Shown here piece after piece: positions 8,715 through 18,368 of a DNA stretch of 37,852 nucleotides. Every line of letters begins with the position of its first letter. Position 1 is the first letter of the stretch. The notes below the pieces were generated by a model. The model saw only the letters and a list, made by a program, of their open reading frames with translations, did no database searches and was not told the origin of the DNA. A program made the translations under genes and the position numbers. This DNA is from Bacteroidales bacterium (GTDB taxonomy: Bacteria; Bacteroidota; Bacteroidia; Bacteroidales; WCHB1-69), in contig JAGCVQ010000001.1 of NCBI GenBank assembly GCA_017962275.1, positions 1 to 37,852 on the forward strand, written 5' to 3'.

Positions 8715-9845
8715 CTTCGGGGTCATCCGCAGCATTACAATCGTGATAATGGCGAAGATGATGTTCGGGATCCAGGTACCGAGCACGGGCGGGAGGCCGC
8801 CGGAGACCGAGAACACCGTGGAAATCTGCTGCAGGAAGATGAACGAGAATGCTAACCCCATGCCGACGAAGACATGGACCCCGACTCCGCGTGTGCTTTT
8901 CCGGCATGACACGCTCACCCCTAACAGCGTCATAATCAGGATGCCAACCGGATTGGCCAACCGTTTGTGCTGCTCAATCTGGTAGTTGGCTAACAGCGAC
9001 GAGCCTCGCAGTTTCTCCTCCCGGATGAACTGCCGCAGCTCCCGGTACGACATCGTCTCGCTGACCGAAATGTCCTGATATAGATTCAGCGGCGAAATGT
9101 TGAACGTGGTGTCATACACATCTCCTCTGAAAATGCGCTCCTCGTTGTCGGGCGTAATCACCCGCTTCATATAACGATGCAAGTGCCAGGTCTTGCTATC
9201 TTCGTCATAATCAATAGTTTGCGCCGATATTTTTAGTCGCAAGGCATTGCTGTCAAATTCCTCGTAGGTGAAGTTGTAACCCATGGAATCCATCTTGTCC
9301 CATCGCTCCACGAAAATATAGCTGTTTTTGGAGTTTTTGATGTGCAGATAGCTTGATGCGGCAACCCTCCTTCCGAAATACTGGAACTTGAAATCATTGA
9401 GCTTTCGGTTGGTGTTCGGTACGATGAAGTTGGACATGATCAGTGAGATGATCATGATGATGACGGCCCCCGTCACGTATGGCACCAGCATCCGGTTAAA
9501 GCTGATGCCGTTGTCGAATATCGAGATGATTTCGTTGCGCGAGGAGAGTTTCGAGGTGAACCAGATGACGCTGATGAAGGTGAACAACGGGATGAAAAGG
9601 TTGATGAAGTAAGGGATGAAGTTGAGATAATACCCCGTGACGACCTCCTTCCAAGGCACGTTGTGGTTCAGGAACCGCTGGATGTTCTCTGACATGTCGA
9701 ACACCACCACGATGGTCATCAACAGTGAAATGGCGAACACCACCGTGCCTAACATCTTCCGGAGCAGATAGCCGTCCAAAATCTTCCAGCCGATCTTCTC
9801 CCGAATCCGCCCGTTGAACTCCTTTATGCGGTTTATCAGGTTCAT
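8712..9845 (-). CDS. LptF/LptG family lipopolysaccharide export permease
   Basis: A 377-aa inner-membrane protein of the YjgP/YjgQ family, the permease half of the LptB2FG machine that extracts LPS from the inner membrane. Three helices in the N-terminal 145 residues (about 33-52, 76-99, 119-142) precede a periplasmic beta-jellyroll-like part (about 150-285). Three more helices close the protein, with the conserved KRLANPVGILIMTLLGVSV at the start of the last block. The longer frame begins with TTG at 9857; ATG at 9845 gives a cleaner start. LptF and LptG cannot be told apart here. It follows the peptidase gene by 36 nt, a gap made of heptamer repeats. Confidence 0.9.
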   Translation of the reverse strand: MNLINRIKEFNGRIREKIGWKILDGYLLRKMLGTVVFAISLLMTIVVVFDMSENIQRFLNHNVPWKEVVTGYYLNFIPYFINLFIPLFTFISVIWFTSKLSSRNEIISIFDNGISFNRMLVPYVTGAVIIMIISLIMSNFIVPNTNRKLNDFKFQYFGRRVAASSYLHIKNSKNSYIFVERWDKMDSMGYNFTYEEFDSNALRLKISAQTIDYDEDSKTWHLHRYMKRVITPDNEERIFRGDVYDTTFNISPLNLYQDISVSETMSYRELRQFIREEKLRGSSLLANYQIEQHKRLANPVGILIMTLLGVSVSCRKSTRGVGVHVFVGMGLAFSFIFLQQISTVFSVSGGLPPVLGTWIPNIIFAIITIVMLRMTPK

Positions 9846-9851
9846 TCGTAT

Positions 9852-9890
9852 TACCAACTACTAACTACTAACTGCTAACTACTAACTATT
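9852..9890. repeat. Heptamer tandem array between the S9 peptidase and LptF/G genes
   Basis: About five units of AACTRCT. The array contains the stop codon of the S9 peptidase gene (9882-9884) and reaches to within a few bases of the permease start. Confidence 0.7.
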
Positions 9891-11969
9891 TTTCAGCCAC
9901 TGATCCAGCCAACGGAAGAATTCCCGTTGCCAAAGCATGGAGTTCTGCGGTTTCGAGACAAAGTGGCACTCTTCGGGGAAGTAAAGGAAACGGCTCGGGA
10001 TGCCTTGCATCTGCGCAGCATCGAAGGCCTGCATGCCCTCGGTGTAAGGGATGCGGAAGTCCTTGCCGCCATGAATCACCAAAATGGGAGTGTCCCAATT
10101 GCCGACGAACTTATGCGGCGAGAAGCTGTAACTCTTCGGCACGGGCGTCTTCCAGTACGGACCCTCGATGTCGTGGTTGGCGAAGAAGAGCTCTTCGGTG
10201 GTGCCGTACCAGCTTTCGAGGTTGAACATGCCGCAGTGTGCGATGAAGGCTTTGAACCGTTTCTGATGGTGACCGGCGAGCCAATAGACGGAGAAACCGC
10301 CGTAACTGGCGCCAACACAGCCTAATCGGTTCTCATCCACGTATGGTTCTTTCGCCACATCGTCAATAGCGGCGAGGTAGTCCTTCATGTTTTGTCCGCC
10401 ATAGTCCCCGCTGATTTCATCGTTCCATTCATGACCGAAACCGGGTAGTCCTCTCCGGTTCGGGGCCACGATGATGTAGTCGTGCGCCGCCATCATCTGG
10501 AAGTTCCAACGGTAGGAGAAGAACTGGCTCACAGACGATTGCGGACCTCCCTGACAGTAGAGCAAGGCCGGATACTTCTTCGTGGAGTCGAAGTTCGGGG
10601 GCAGGATCACCCACACCAACATCTGCTTGCCGTCGGTGGTCTTCACCCAACGCTTTACCGATTTGGCCGGCGTGATCTTGTCCAAAATGTCCTTGTTGAT
10701 GAAACTGAGTTGCTTCACCGACTTGTCTTTCAGCTGAACGGCATAGATTTCGGACGGTTCCGCGTGCGTGGTGCGCGTGACAATCAGCTGATTGCCATCT
10801 ACTTGCACGGTGTTGTAGTCGTAATCACCTTCCGTGATTTGCTCGATGATGCGCGTCTCCACATCCATCTTATAGACATGGTGAGTGGCCTCGATGCAGC
10901 TGATGAAATAGACGGTCTTGCTGTCCTCGCTCCATGCAAATCCGGTTGCATCCTGGTCGAAGTCGAGGCTGTAATCTTCCGCCGTGCCCGACTGGAAATC
11001 GAATAGCATCAGACTGTGCTTTTCTGACTCGAAACCGTCGGTTTTCATGTTCCACCAGACCATTTTCTTGCCGTCGGGAGAGATTACCGGGTCCATGTCG
11101 TAACCCTTGTTGGTCTCGGTCAGGTTCACGGTGGCTTTCGTGTTGAGGTCGTAGAGGTAGATGTCGGTGTTGGTACTTTCCGCAAACGCCTTGCCTGTCA
11201 GTTTCTTACAGCAATAGACGAGTTTGTTCCCGTCGGGGTGCCAGGAGACCTCCTCCATGCCTCCGAAGGGCGGGTTCGGGCAGTGGAACTTCCGGCCCTC
11301 AAGCAAATCCACCTCGTTGTCCAAAGACGGATAGTCGGCCACGAAAAGATGACTGTAGGAACCGTCGGCCCAGTAATTCCAATGGCGGTACATCAAGTCG
11401 TCGTAGATCATGGCGTCGGCATCGGGCAGGTCAGGGTAGCGCTCTTCGATGGTCGGTTCCAACTGTACGTTCTTGAAGTAGCAAATATGCTTTAAGTCAG
11501 GGGAATAGCCAAACCCATTGATGTCGCCATCCACGTTGCTGATGGCCTTGGCGTTCTTACCGTCGGGGTCGGCCTCCCAGATCTGCATTCCCCTGTCGTT
11601 GGCGCAGAGATAGGCGATTTTCTTGCCGTCGGGCCGCCATATCGGTTGCATCTCGTTCTCTTCGGACACGGTGATGCGGGTGGGCTCACCTCCGGTCATC
11701 GGCATGGTGTAAAGTTCTGTGTTTCCTTTGTTTACGCGATAGTCGTAGTAGGTCACCGCGTAAAGCAGGGTCTTGCCGTCGGGCGACACCTGCACATCGC
11801 CCAGCCGCCCGAGATACCAGAGGATTTTCTCGTCCATCACGCCCTTCGAGAAGTCGGGCGTCTCGCGGTTTTCCTTGTCAATCACCGCCGCAGTTTTCTC
11901 GTTCTTCGCTTGTTTACAACCACTTACCATTATCATAACCAGGGTTAAACAGAAAAGTGTTCTCTTCAT
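9882..11969 (-). CDS. S9 family prolyl oligopeptidase-type lipoprotein
   Basis: A 695-aa serine peptidase of the DPP-IV/acylaminoacyl-peptidase group, predicted to be lipid-anchored in the envelope. The signal peptide ends in a lipobox (MVSGC, C18). Residues about 45-430 carry repeated propeller signatures (SPDGKTLLYAVT, RPDGKKIAYLC, HPDGNKLVYC, SPDGKKMVWWN). The C-terminal alpha/beta-hydrolase domain has the nucleophile in GASYGG (S555), aspartate in IHGGKDFRIP (D637) and histidine in EECHFV (H669), so the triad is complete. It should cut short peptides, often after proline or alanine, in the periplasm. It heads the minus-strand run and faces the radical SAM gene across a divergent promoter region. 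Confidence 0.93.
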   Translation of the reverse strand: MKRTLFCLTLVMIMVSGCKQAKNEKTAAVIDKENRETPDFSKGVMDEKILWYLGRLGDVQVSPDGKTLLYAVTYYDYRVNKGNTELYTMPMTGGEPTRITVSEENEMQPIWRPDGKKIAYLCANDRGMQIWEADPDGKNAKAISNVDGDINGFGYSPDLKHICYFKNVQLEPTIEERYPDLPDADAMIYDDLMYRHWNYWADGSYSHLFVADYPSLDNEVDLLEGRKFHCPNPPFGGMEEVSWHPDGNKLVYCCKKLTGKAFAESTNTDIYLYDLNTKATVNLTETNKGYDMDPVISPDGKKMVWWNMKTDGFESEKHSLMLFDFQSGTAEDYSLDFDQDATGFAWSEDSKTVYFISCIEATHHVYKMDVETRIIEQITEGDYDYNTVQVDGNQLIVTRTTHAEPSEIYAVQLKDKSVKQLSFINKDILDKITPAKSVKRWVKTTDGKQMLVWVILPPNFDSTKKYPALLYCQGGPQSSVSQFFSYRWNFQMMAAHDYIIVAPNRRGLPGFGHEWNDEISGDYGGQNMKDYLAAIDDVAKEPYVDENRLGCVGASYGGFSVYWLAGHHQKRFKAFIAHCGMFNLESWYGTTEELFFANHDIEGPYWKTPVPKSYSFSPHKFVGNWDTPILVIHGGKDFRIPYTEGMQAFDAAQMQGIPSRFLYFPEECHFVSKPQNSMLWQREFFRWLDQWLKNS

Positions 11970-12026
11970 TTTTTGTTATTGATGTTCGTTATATTCTCTT
12001 TGTAGATATTTGCATTTTTCAACCCG

Positions 12027-12034
12027 CAAAAGTA
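12027..12034 (-). promoter_or_regulatory. -7 box TACTTTTG for the S9 peptidase gene
   Basis: The reverse complement of CAAAAGTA reads TACTTTTG, matching TAnnTTTG, about 58 nt before the peptidase start. The nearest TTG is 15 nt upstream, shorter than ideal. Confidence 0.5.
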
Positions 12035-12048
12035 CACTTTTTCCCCGT

Positions 12049-12084
12049 ACAACTGCTAACTACTAATCACGAACTACTAACTGC
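12049..12084. repeat. Heptamer repeats in the divergent promoter region
   Basis: Units such as AACTGCT and AACTACT, broken by AATCACG, lie between the two divergent -7 boxes. Confidence 0.6.
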
Positions 12085-12092
12085 AAAAATGC

Positions 12093-12100
12093 TATCTTTG
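12093..12100 (+). promoter_or_regulatory. -7 box TATCTTTG for the radical SAM gene
   Basis: TATCTTTG followed by GC lies 22 nt before the ATG at 12123, so the leader is very short. No clear TTG -33 box is visible; heptamer repeats occupy that position. Confidence 0.55.
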
Positions 12101-12122
12101 CCGCTCGAAAATTTTGAGAAAA

Positions 12123-13019
12123 ATGATGCTTTTCTACTTAGGAGGCTGGTATTTCCAGACAAAATTCCTGAAACGGCGCAAACCGCTGCAAACGGTGCTG
12201 TTCATCACCAACCAGTGCAACTTGTCTTGCTCGCACTGCAGCGTTTACGACCACGAGCACCCGACGGTGAAATCCTACGACCAAATCAAGGAGGAGCTGC
12301 TCTACTCCTATAAGTTGGGTTCCCGCTTCGTGGATTTCGAGGGCGGCGAACCGACCTTGTGGCGCGACGGTGACAAACGTCTCAACGATCTTATCGATCT
12401 CGCGCACGAAATCGGCTTCTTCACCACCACCGTGACCACCAACGCGCAGCAGCCCTTCGCCGGACTCAAGGCCAACTCGATTTGGGTCAGCATGGACGGC
12501 ATCCACGAATATCACGATGCCGTGCGCGGTGCGGGCACCTTCGACAAATTGGTGAAAAACGTCGATAGCTGCGGCCATAAAGCCCTGAGTGCCAATATGG
12601 TCATCGATTCCAACAACTACGTCAACGTGATGGAGACGCTGCAGTTCGTGAAAGAGCATCCCACCTTCAAGAGCATCGCCTTCAACTTCTACACGCCCGC
12701 CTTCTTCAAGGACGAAGACCCGCTGATTTTGGATTGGGATAAGCGTATCGAACTGATTGATAAGCTGATAGAACAAAAGAAGAAACGGATGCCCATCATG
12801 AATTCCGTCTCCGGGCTGAAGCGGATGAAAGACCTCTCGTTCGAGAAGGTCTGCTGGATGTGCAACTACATTCTCCCCGACGGCACGCGCCTGCCCGAAT
12901 GCGTGGGCAAGAGCGCGGGCGTCTGCGCCCAGTGCGGTTTCTGCATGGCGGGGGAGATGCGCTCCGTCATGGATTTCCGGCCGGACACTCTACTCGCAGG
13001 ATTATCTCTTCGCGGGTAG
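12123..13019 (+). CDS. Radical SAM protein with cysteine-rich C-terminal tail
   Basis: A 298-aa predicted radical S-adenosylmethionine enzyme. The [4Fe-4S] SAM motif is C32-x3-C36-x2-C39 (CNLSCSHC), followed by the GGEPT motif of the SAM-binding strand. The tail holds six more cysteines (C244, C247, C260, C268, C271, C274), enough for auxiliary Fe-S clusters as in SPASM/Twitch proteins, though spacing is not classical. The substrate is unknown. An in-frame TTG lies upstream at 12114, but ATG 12123 fits the promoter at 12093-12100. The stop codon is supplied by a palindromic repeat, so the natural C-terminus may have been trimmed. lplA follows 62 nt later. HpnH-like or MoaA-like roles are not supported beyond the SAM motif. 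Confidence 0.85.
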   Translation: MMLFYLGGWYFQTKFLKRRKPLQTVLFITNQCNLSCSHCSVYDHEHPTVKSYDQIKEELLYSYKLGSRFVDFEGGEPTLWRDGDKRLNDLIDLAHEIGFFTTTVTTNAQQPFAGLKANSIWVSMDGIHEYHDAVRGAGTFDKLVKNVDSCGHKALSANMVIDSNNYVNVMETLQFVKEHPTFKSIAFNFYTPAFFKDEDPLILDWDKRIELIDKLIEQKKKRMPIMNSVSGLKRMKDLSFEKVCWMCNYILPDGTRLPECVGKSAGVCAQCGFCMAGEMRSVMDFRPDTLLAGLSLRG

Positions 13020-13043
13020 AGACGCAAAATTTTGCGTCTCTAC
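13016..13043. repeat. Perfect 28-bp GTAG-type palindrome
   Basis: GTAGAGACGCAAAA is followed directly by its exact reverse complement. The TAG at 13017-13019 is the stop codon of the radical SAM gene. It can form a long hairpin and may act as a transcription attenuator. Confidence 0.85.
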
Positions 13044-13059
13044 ATTCCGGACATCATAC

Positions 13060-13080
13060 GTCACACGTCTAACGTCAAAT
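13060..13080. repeat. Short heptamer array before lplA
   Basis: Three units of NNACGTC (ATACGTC, ACACGTC, TAACGTC) sit just upstream of the lplA start at 13082. Confidence 0.5.
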
Positions 13081-13081
13081 T

Positions 13082-14077
13082 ATGGAAAAAATCCGATACA
13101 TATCCCTAAATACCACCTCCCCCTACCACAATCTCGCGGCGGAGGAGTACTTGCTGCAACAAACGAAGGACAACGTCTTCATGCTGTGGCAGAATGACAA
13201 CACCATTGTCATCGGCAGGCACCAGAACACGGCCGCCGAAATCAACCAGGAATACGTTGACAGTCACCATGTTAACGTAGTGCGAAGACAGACTGGCGGC
13301 GGGGCGGTCTTCCACGACATCGGGAATCTCAACTTCTCATTCATCCAGAACATCGAACCCGGCAGCAAGGAAATTGACTTCCTGAAGTATCTGCAGCCGA
13401 TTGTGGATGCGCTGCGGTCGTTAGGAGTACCGGCGGAGTTTTCCGGACGCAACGATTTGGTGATTGACGGCAAGAAGATCTCCGGCAACGCCATGATGTT
13501 CTACGAAAACCGCGTCTTGGAGCATGGTACGCTGCTATTCTCATCCCAAATGTCGGACGTGGCGAACGCCCTCAAGGTGGATCCGAGCAAATTCGACGAC
13601 AAGGCGGTGAAGTCCGTGCGCAGCCGCGTGACGAACATCTCCGAACACCTTCCCGAACCGATGACCGTCCTGCAGTTCCGGGACTATCTGATGGACTTCA
13701 TCATGAAGCAGAACCAGATGACTGAACTGCAGAATCTTACGAACGAGGAAGAGACAATGGTGGAGGAACTTATGACGAAAAAGTACCAAACGTGGGAATG
13801 GAACTACGGCAACTCCCCCAACTACTCCATGAACAAGAAAATCCGCACCAAAGGCGGCACCGTGCAGGTCATCGCCGACATCCAAAAAGGCGTCATCCGC
13901 GACCTCCGCTTCTACGGCGACTTCTTCTCCGAAGACGATGTCCAAAATCTTGTCAACCAACTGATTGGAACTGCATTCAACAAACAAGATTTACAACAGA
14001 AACTCTCTACGATTGATGTAAATCGCTATTTCAATAATACTACTTCCGAGGACCTCCTTAACCTTCTAACCTTCTAA
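13082..14077 (+). CDS. lplA: Lipoate--protein ligase A
   Basis: A 331-aa cytoplasmic ligase that activates lipoate with ATP and attaches it to lysines of E2 and GcvH lipoyl domains. Hallmarks: NLAAEEYLL near the N-terminus, WQNDNTIVIGRHQN, the RRQTGGGAVFHD motif of the lipoate/lipoyl-AMP pocket, GRNDLVIDGKKISGNA with the catalytic lysine, and HGTLLFSS. A C-terminal accessory domain (about residues 240-331) is present, as in full-length bacterial LplA. The last residues (NLLTF) and the stop codon are encoded by the octamer repeat array that follows. It sits between the radical SAM gene and the HAD gene, probably in one transcript. Confidence 0.96.
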   Translation: MEKIRYISLNTTSPYHNLAAEEYLLQQTKDNVFMLWQNDNTIVIGRHQNTAAEINQEYVDSHHVNVVRRQTGGGAVFHDIGNLNFSFIQNIEPGSKEIDFLKYLQPIVDALRSLGVPAEFSGRNDLVIDGKKISGNAMMFYENRVLEHGTLLFSSQMSDVANALKVDPSKFDDKAVKSVRSRVTNISEHLPEPMTVLQFRDYLMDFIMKQNQMTELQNLTNEEETMVEELMTKKYQTWEWNYGNSPNYSMNKKIRTKGGTVQVIADIQKGVIRDLRFYGDFFSEDDVQNLVNQLIGTAFNKQDLQQKLSTIDVNRYFNNTTSEDLLNLLTF

Positions 14078-14115
14078 CCTCCTAACCTTCTAACATTCTA
14101 AACTTCTAACCTTTT
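14054..14115. repeat. Octamer/heptamer tandem array overlapping the end of lplA
   Basis: Units of ACCTTCTA and variants, about seven copies, run from inside the last codons of lplA to the start codon of the next gene. The array encodes the lplA stop. Confidence 0.8.
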
Positions 14116-14805
14116 ATGAAGAAATTAATCGTTTTCGACCTCGACGGCACCCTCATCAATTCGCTGGAAGATCTGGCGGATTCAGCCAACCACGTCCTCA
14201 TCCAGCACGGATTCCTGATCCATCCCGTGGATGCCTACCGCTACTTCGTGGGCGACGGCGTGCGCAAGCTCATCGAACGGATTCTGCCGGAAGAGGAGCG
14301 GACCGACACGCGGATTGAGCAGTGCAAAGCGGAGTTTGTGGCCTACTACAAAATCCACATGGAGGACAAAACGGAGGTCTATCCCGGCATCACGAAACTC
14401 CTGAAAGAGTTGAAAAACAGAGGGCTGAAGATTGCCGTGGCCACGAACAAGGTGCATGTCGCCGTGGAACCGCTGATGGCCAAGTACTTTCCCGGCATCC
14501 ATTTCGACTCGTTGATCGGACAACGCGAGGGCATTCCTGTGAAGCCCGCCCCGCAAATCATGTTCGACATCTTGAAAGAAACCAGCTGCCAACCCTCTGA
14601 GGCATTGCACGTTGGCGACACCGCCACGGACATGCAGCTCGCGCATAACGCAGGCGTGGAGAGCGTCGGAGTGCTGTGGGGCTATCGTCCGTTGGAAGAA
14701 TTACAGGAGGCGGGGGCGGAGCACATTATTCGTGAGCCGAAGGAATTGCTGGAGCTGTTGAAATCTTCCGTAGGGGCGAATAATTATTCGCCTTCAGATC
14801 ACTAA
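14116..14805 (+). CDS. HAD family phosphatase, phosphoglycolate phosphatase-like
   Basis: A 229-aa haloacid dehalogenase-type hydrolase. Motif I is VFDLDGTLINS (nucleophile D8, acid D10), motif II is VATNK, motif III is the lysine in PVKPAP, and motif IV is HVGDTATDMQLA. The cap inserted after motif I is helical (type C1), as in Gph phosphatases that remove 2-phosphoglycolate; 5'-nucleotidase or PPi hydrolysis are alternatives within the subfamily. The last ~11 residues (SVGANNYSPSDH) are translated from a GTAG-type repeat at 14770, so the normal C-terminus has been replaced or extended. It is 38 nt after lplA. Confidence 0.9.
   Translation: MKKLIVFDLDGTLINSLEDLADSANHVLIQHGFLIHPVDAYRYFVGDGVRKLIERILPEEERTDTRIEQCKAEFVAYYKIHMEDKTEVYPGITKLLKELKNRGLKIAVATNKVHVAVEPLMAKYFPGIHFDSLIGQREGIPVKPAPQIMFDILKETSCQPSEALHVGDTATDMQLAHNAGVESVGVLWGYRPLEELQEAGAEHIIREPKELLELLKSSVGANNYSPSDH
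14770..14792. repeat. GTAG-type palindrome, right arm truncated, inside a coding end
   Basis: It starts GTAGGGGCGAATAATTATTC; the core GGCGAATAATTATTCGCC is a perfect palindrome, but the final CCTAC arm is missing. It is translated in frame at the end of the HAD phosphatase gene. Confidence 0.75.
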
Positions 14806-14829
14806 CGCACGCCATTAAGTGTGCAGGCC

Positions 14830-15888
14830 CTATTCCGTCAACTCCGCCGCGGCGGCATACGGCGAAATCCGCTTCGACTGGATCATCGGAATCAGCTCGT
14901 CGATGCGGGCTTGCGTGGCCTCGTTGTTGTAGAAACGATTGTGCAAGGTGTATTCTATCCAGTGGTAGAAGATGTTGATTAACTGGTCGTTACGGGTTCT
15001 TTCGAAACTACCGTTCCCTTTGGTCAGCGTGACGAAATCCTGGATGATCTGCCATACTTTGTCAAGGGCGAAGTTTTCCAATGCGGAGCAGACCTCCACG
15101 GGCACGTCCCAGCCGTTGTCGTTCTTGGGGAAGAGCTTCAACGCGGCACGATATTGCGATGCGGCGCCCTTGGCTTTGGGCAGATTGTCGCCGTCAGCCT
15201 TATTAATGACCAGTGCGTCAGCCATTTCCATGATGCCGCGCTTGATGCCCTGCAGCTCGTCGCCGGCACCGGCCAACATCAGCAGCAGAAAGAAATCGAC
15301 CATGGATTTGACCACGGTTTCGGATTGCCCAACCCCGACGGTTTCGACGATAATGACATCAAAACCAGCGGCCTCGCACAGGATAATGGATTCCCGGGTC
15401 TTGCGGGCCACACCACCTAATGCGGAGCCGGAGGGCGAAGGCCGGATGAAGGCGTTCGGATCCACGGAAAGCGTCTCCATGCGGGTTTTGTCGCCCAAAA
15501 TGCTGCCTTTCGTGCGCTCGCTCGACGGGTCAATAGCCAAAACCGCTAATTTGTGCCCTTGCGCGGTCAACATTCCTCCAAACGACTCGATGAAGGTGCT
15601 CTTTCCCACGCCCGGCACGCCCGTGATGCCGATACGCAAGGAATTGCCGGAATGCGGCAGACAACGCTCGATAATCGTCTGCGCCATCGCGATATGCGTG
15701 GGATTCTCGCTCTCAATCATGGTGATGGCACGGCTCAGGATAGTGCGGTTCCCCTCCAAAATCCCCTTCACGTAGTCATCCACGGTGAGTTCTGCCTTTC
15801 TGTGCCGTTTGAAATTCGGATTCACTTGCATGGGCTGTTCCACGCCCGCGCGCTCTGTCAAAGCCGACTCGTAATAGGGATTCGCCAT
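14830..15888 (-). CDS. meaB: Methylmalonyl-CoA mutase-associated GTPase MeaB (ArgK family)
   Basis: A 352-aa G3E-type P-loop GTPase that guards adenosylcobalamin loading and stability of methylmalonyl-CoA mutase in the cytoplasm. Walker A is [12 protein letters not shown] (residues 88-98). The segment [41 protein letters not shown] is diagnostic for MeaB/ArgK, and the NKADGD guanine motif follows. The C-terminal dimerisation arm is present. It starts 2 nt after the lon stop codon, so it is translated from the lon transcript. The mutase genes are not in the window. Confidence 0.93.
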   Translation of the reverse strand: MANPYYESALTERAGVEQPMQVNPNFKRHRKAELTVDDYVKGILEGNRTILSRAITMIESENPTHIAMAQTIIERCLPHSGNSLRIGITGVPGVGKSTFIESFGGMLTAQGHKLAVLAIDPSSERTKGSILGDKTRMETLSVDPNAFIRPSPSGSALGGVARKTRESIILCEAAGFDVIIVETVGVGQSETVVKSMVDFFLLLMLAGAGDELQGIKRGIMEMADALVINKADGDNLPKAKGAASQYRAALKLFPKNDNGWDVPVEVCSALENFALDKVWQIIQDFVTLTKGNGSFERTRNDQLINIFYHWIEYTLHNRFYNNEATQARIDELIPMIQSKRISPYAAAAELTE

Positions 15889-15890
15889 AA

Positions 15891-18314
15891 CTATTTCCAG
15901 TTAAAATTGAACATCACGGCCTCTTTCATCGACTCAAAATAGTGGAAATGCATTCCGTCGATGAAATTCTCCTTGATGTCGTCAATGTCTTTCTTATTTT
16001 CCTTGGACATCACAATGTCGAAGATGCCGCTGCGTTTGGCCGCGAGAATCTTCTCCTTGATGCCGCCCACGGGCAGGAGTTTGCCGCGCAGGGTGATCTC
16101 GCCGGTCATCGCAATCTTCTCTCTCACAGGGATTTTCGTGAATGCGGAAACCAGTGCGGTGAGGATGGTGATGCCAGCGGACGGACCGTCTTTCGGGGTC
16201 GCGCCTTCAGGCACATGGATATGGACTTTCTTGTTGTTAAACTCTTCAGGATCAATATGATAGTCGGCGGCGTTCGCCTTCAGGAATTCGTAGGCAATGG
16301 TGGCTGATTCTTTCATCACGTCGCCGAGGTTGCCGGTCATGGTGAGTTCACCCTTGCCCGCGCTGGTGATCGCCTCCACGAAGAGGATTTCGCCGCCCAC
16401 GGCCGTCCAAGCCAGCCCGGTGGCCACGCCCGGCACACTGCCGTCGAGCGCCTTTTCCGGTTGGAAGATCGGGGAACCGAGAATCTCTTTCAACTCTTTG
16501 GCTTTCACCGTCTTGGACATCTTGCCGTCCTGCACCAGCTGCGCGGCGCGTTTGCGGATGATCTTCGCGAGAGTGCGTTCCAGAGAACGGACGCCTGCCT
16601 CCCGGGTGTAGTCGCTGATGACAGTCTTCACCGTCTCCTCGGGAATCGATAACTGTTCGGGTGTCAAACCATTGTCTTTCAGCTGTTTCGGGATAAGATG
16701 CTTCGTCGCGATGGCTAACTTTTCCTCCGCCAGATAACCCGGAATGTCGATAATTTCCATACGGTCGAGCAGGGCGGGGTGGATGCTGTTGAGGTTGTTG
16801 GCGGTGGCGATGAAAAGCACTTTGGAGAGGTCGAACGGGGTCTCCAAGTAGTTGTCGTTGAAGGAACTGTTCTGCTCGGGGTCCATCACCTCCAGCAACG
16901 CCGCCGACGGGTCGCCATTGACGGTCATGCCCGACACTTTGTCGATTTCGTCGAGTACGAACACGGGGTTGGCATACCCGACCTTGCGCATATTCTGGAT
17001 AATGCGGCCGGGCATTGCGCCGATGTAGGTTTTGCGGTGACCGCGGATTTCCGATTCATCATGCACGCCACCGAGGGAGATGCGGACGTACTTGCGTCCG
17101 ATGGCTTCTGCTATGGAGCGCCCGAGGGAGGTTTTACCCACGCCGGGAGGGCCTGCCAGACATAAAATAGGCGATTTCATGTCGCCTTTCAGTTTCAGCA
17201 CGGCCAAATATTCGAGGATGCGCTCCTTCACCTTCTCCAAACCGTAGTGGTCCTTGTCGAGAATCTCGCGGGTCTTCTTCAGGTCGAAGTTGTCCTCGCT
17301 GTATTCGTTCCACGGCAGGTCGAGCAGCAATTCCAAGTAGTTGAGCTGCACGGAGTAGTCGGGCGACATGAAGTTGGTGCGCTGCAGCTTCTTGAACTCC
17401 TTTTCGAAGAGATCAGCGGTCTCCTGGTTCCATTTTTTCTTGGCTGCGCGTTCGCGAAGCTCGTCGAAATCCTTTTCGGTCGAAGGTCCGCCGAGTTCCT
17501 CCTGGATGGTCTTCATCTGCTGGTTGAGGATGTACTCGCGCTGCTGCTTCTCCATCTCCTGATGGGATTTGGTGTGGATCTGGTGTTTGATTTCCATCAC
17601 CTGGAGTTCGTGCGACAGCAGCGAAATGACCTTGTCGCAGCGTTCCATAATATCTTGTGTCTCAAGAACTTCCTGTTTCTCGTTAACCTCAATGCCGAGG
17701 TTGGAGACGATGAAGTTGATGAGGAAGGTGTTGCTCTCGATGTTGTTGATGGCGGTCATGGCATCGCGGGGCACGCCGGGGGTGAGCTGCAGGATGTTGC
17801 CCATGGTCTCGCGGATCATCAGCATTTTGGCCTGGAACTCTTCGCTTTCCGTGATTTTCGGGTTGAGGTCGTTGGTGAGATAGGGTTGGACGGTGCAGCG
17901 GTAGTAGGGGCGCGACTGCGTGACGCGGCCGATTTCGAAGAGCTTAACGCCCTGCACGACCATCATCACGTTGCCGTCGGGGATGTTGAGGGTTTTGAGG
18001 ATGCGGGCCACGGTGCCCACGCGGTAGAGGTCCTTGATAGTGGGGTCTTCCACGCTGTTGTCTCTCTGTGCCACCACGCCGATGGGCTCATCCGAGTTGG
18101 AGCATTCGCGGGCAAGGCGCAGCGACTTTTCGCGCCCCACGGTGATGGGGATGACCATGCCCGGGAAGAGCACGGTGTTGCGCATGGGCAGCAACGGCAC
18201 CACCAAGGGCAGTTCCTCCTGGCTGAGCTTGAGCTCATCCTCCGCCGAGAGTATGGGAATCACGTTCGACTCGGCGTTCAAAAATCCTCCAGCGGCAAAT
18301 ATATCTTTAATCAT
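15891..18314 (-). CDS. lon: ATP-dependent protease La (Lon)
   Basis: An 807-aa cytoplasmic AAA+ serine protease that degrades misfolded and regulatory proteins. The N-terminal substrate domain (about residues 35-235, starting [19 protein letters not shown]) is followed by a coiled-coil linker, the AAA module with Walker [10 protein letters not shown] near residue 390 and Walker [10 protein letters not shown], and the LonC domain. The catalytic dyad is S712 (KDGPSAG) and K755 (GGIKEK), 43 residues apart as in E. coli Lon. Full length for the family. A TACTTTTG -7 box lies at 18369-18376. It forms an operon with meaB. Confidence 0.97.
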   Translation of the reverse strand: MIKDIFAAGGFLNAESNVIPILSAEDELKLSQEELPLVVPLLPMRNTVLFPGMVIPITVGREKSLRLARECSNSDEPIGVVAQRDNSVEDPTIKDLYRVGTVARILKTLNIPDGNVMMVVQGVKLFEIGRVTQSRPYYRCTVQPYLTNDLNPKITESEEFQAKMLMIRETMGNILQLTPGVPRDAMTAINNIESNTFLINFIVSNLGIEVNEKQEVLETQDIMERCDKVISLLSHELQVMEIKHQIHTKSHQEMEKQQREYILNQQMKTIQEELGGPSTEKDFDELRERAAKKKWNQETADLFEKEFKKLQRTNFMSPDYSVQLNYLELLLDLPWNEYSEDNFDLKKTREILDKDHYGLEKVKERILEYLAVLKLKGDMKSPILCLAGPPGVGKTSLGRSIAEAIGRKYVRISLGGVHDESEIRGHRKTYIGAMPGRIIQNMRKVGYANPVFVLDEIDKVSGMTVNGDPSAALLEVMDPEQNSSFNDNYLETPFDLSKVLFIATANNLNSIHPALLDRMEIIDIPGYLAEEKLAIATKHLIPKQLKDNGLTPEQLSIPEETVKTVISDYTREAGVRSLERTLAKIIRKRAAQLVQDGKMSKTVKAKELKEILGSPIFQPEKALDGSVPGVATGLAWTAVGGEILFVEAITSAGKGELTMTGNLGDVMKESATIAYEFLKANAADYHIDPEEFNNKKVHIHVPEGATPKDGPSAGITILTALVSAFTKIPVREKIAMTGEITLRGKLLPVGGIKEKILAAKRSGIFDIVMSKENKKDIDDIKENFIDGMHFHYFESMKEAVMFNFNWK

Positions 18315-18337
18315 TTCAAGAGGTTACAATACAAAAA

Positions 18338-18368
18338 CTGACCTTTTTCGGGCTACAAAAAAGGTCAG
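18338..18368 (-). terminator. Intrinsic terminator of rpmE2 overlapping the lon start region
   Basis: CTGACCTTTTT (18338-18348) pairs with the complementary strand segment at 18358-18368 around a 9-nt loop; on the minus strand the hairpin is followed by a TTTTTG tract. It lies 22 nt after the rpmE2 stop. Confidence 0.7.

Noticed and set aside
12138-12776. Minus-strand frame opposite the radical SAM gene
   Set aside because: No motif, and the plus strand clearly encodes the radical SAM CxxxCxxC protein.
17247-18341. A 364-codon plus-strand frame opposite lon
   Set aside because: Antisense of a certain gene, with Val/Asp/His-rich low-complexity translation and no motif.
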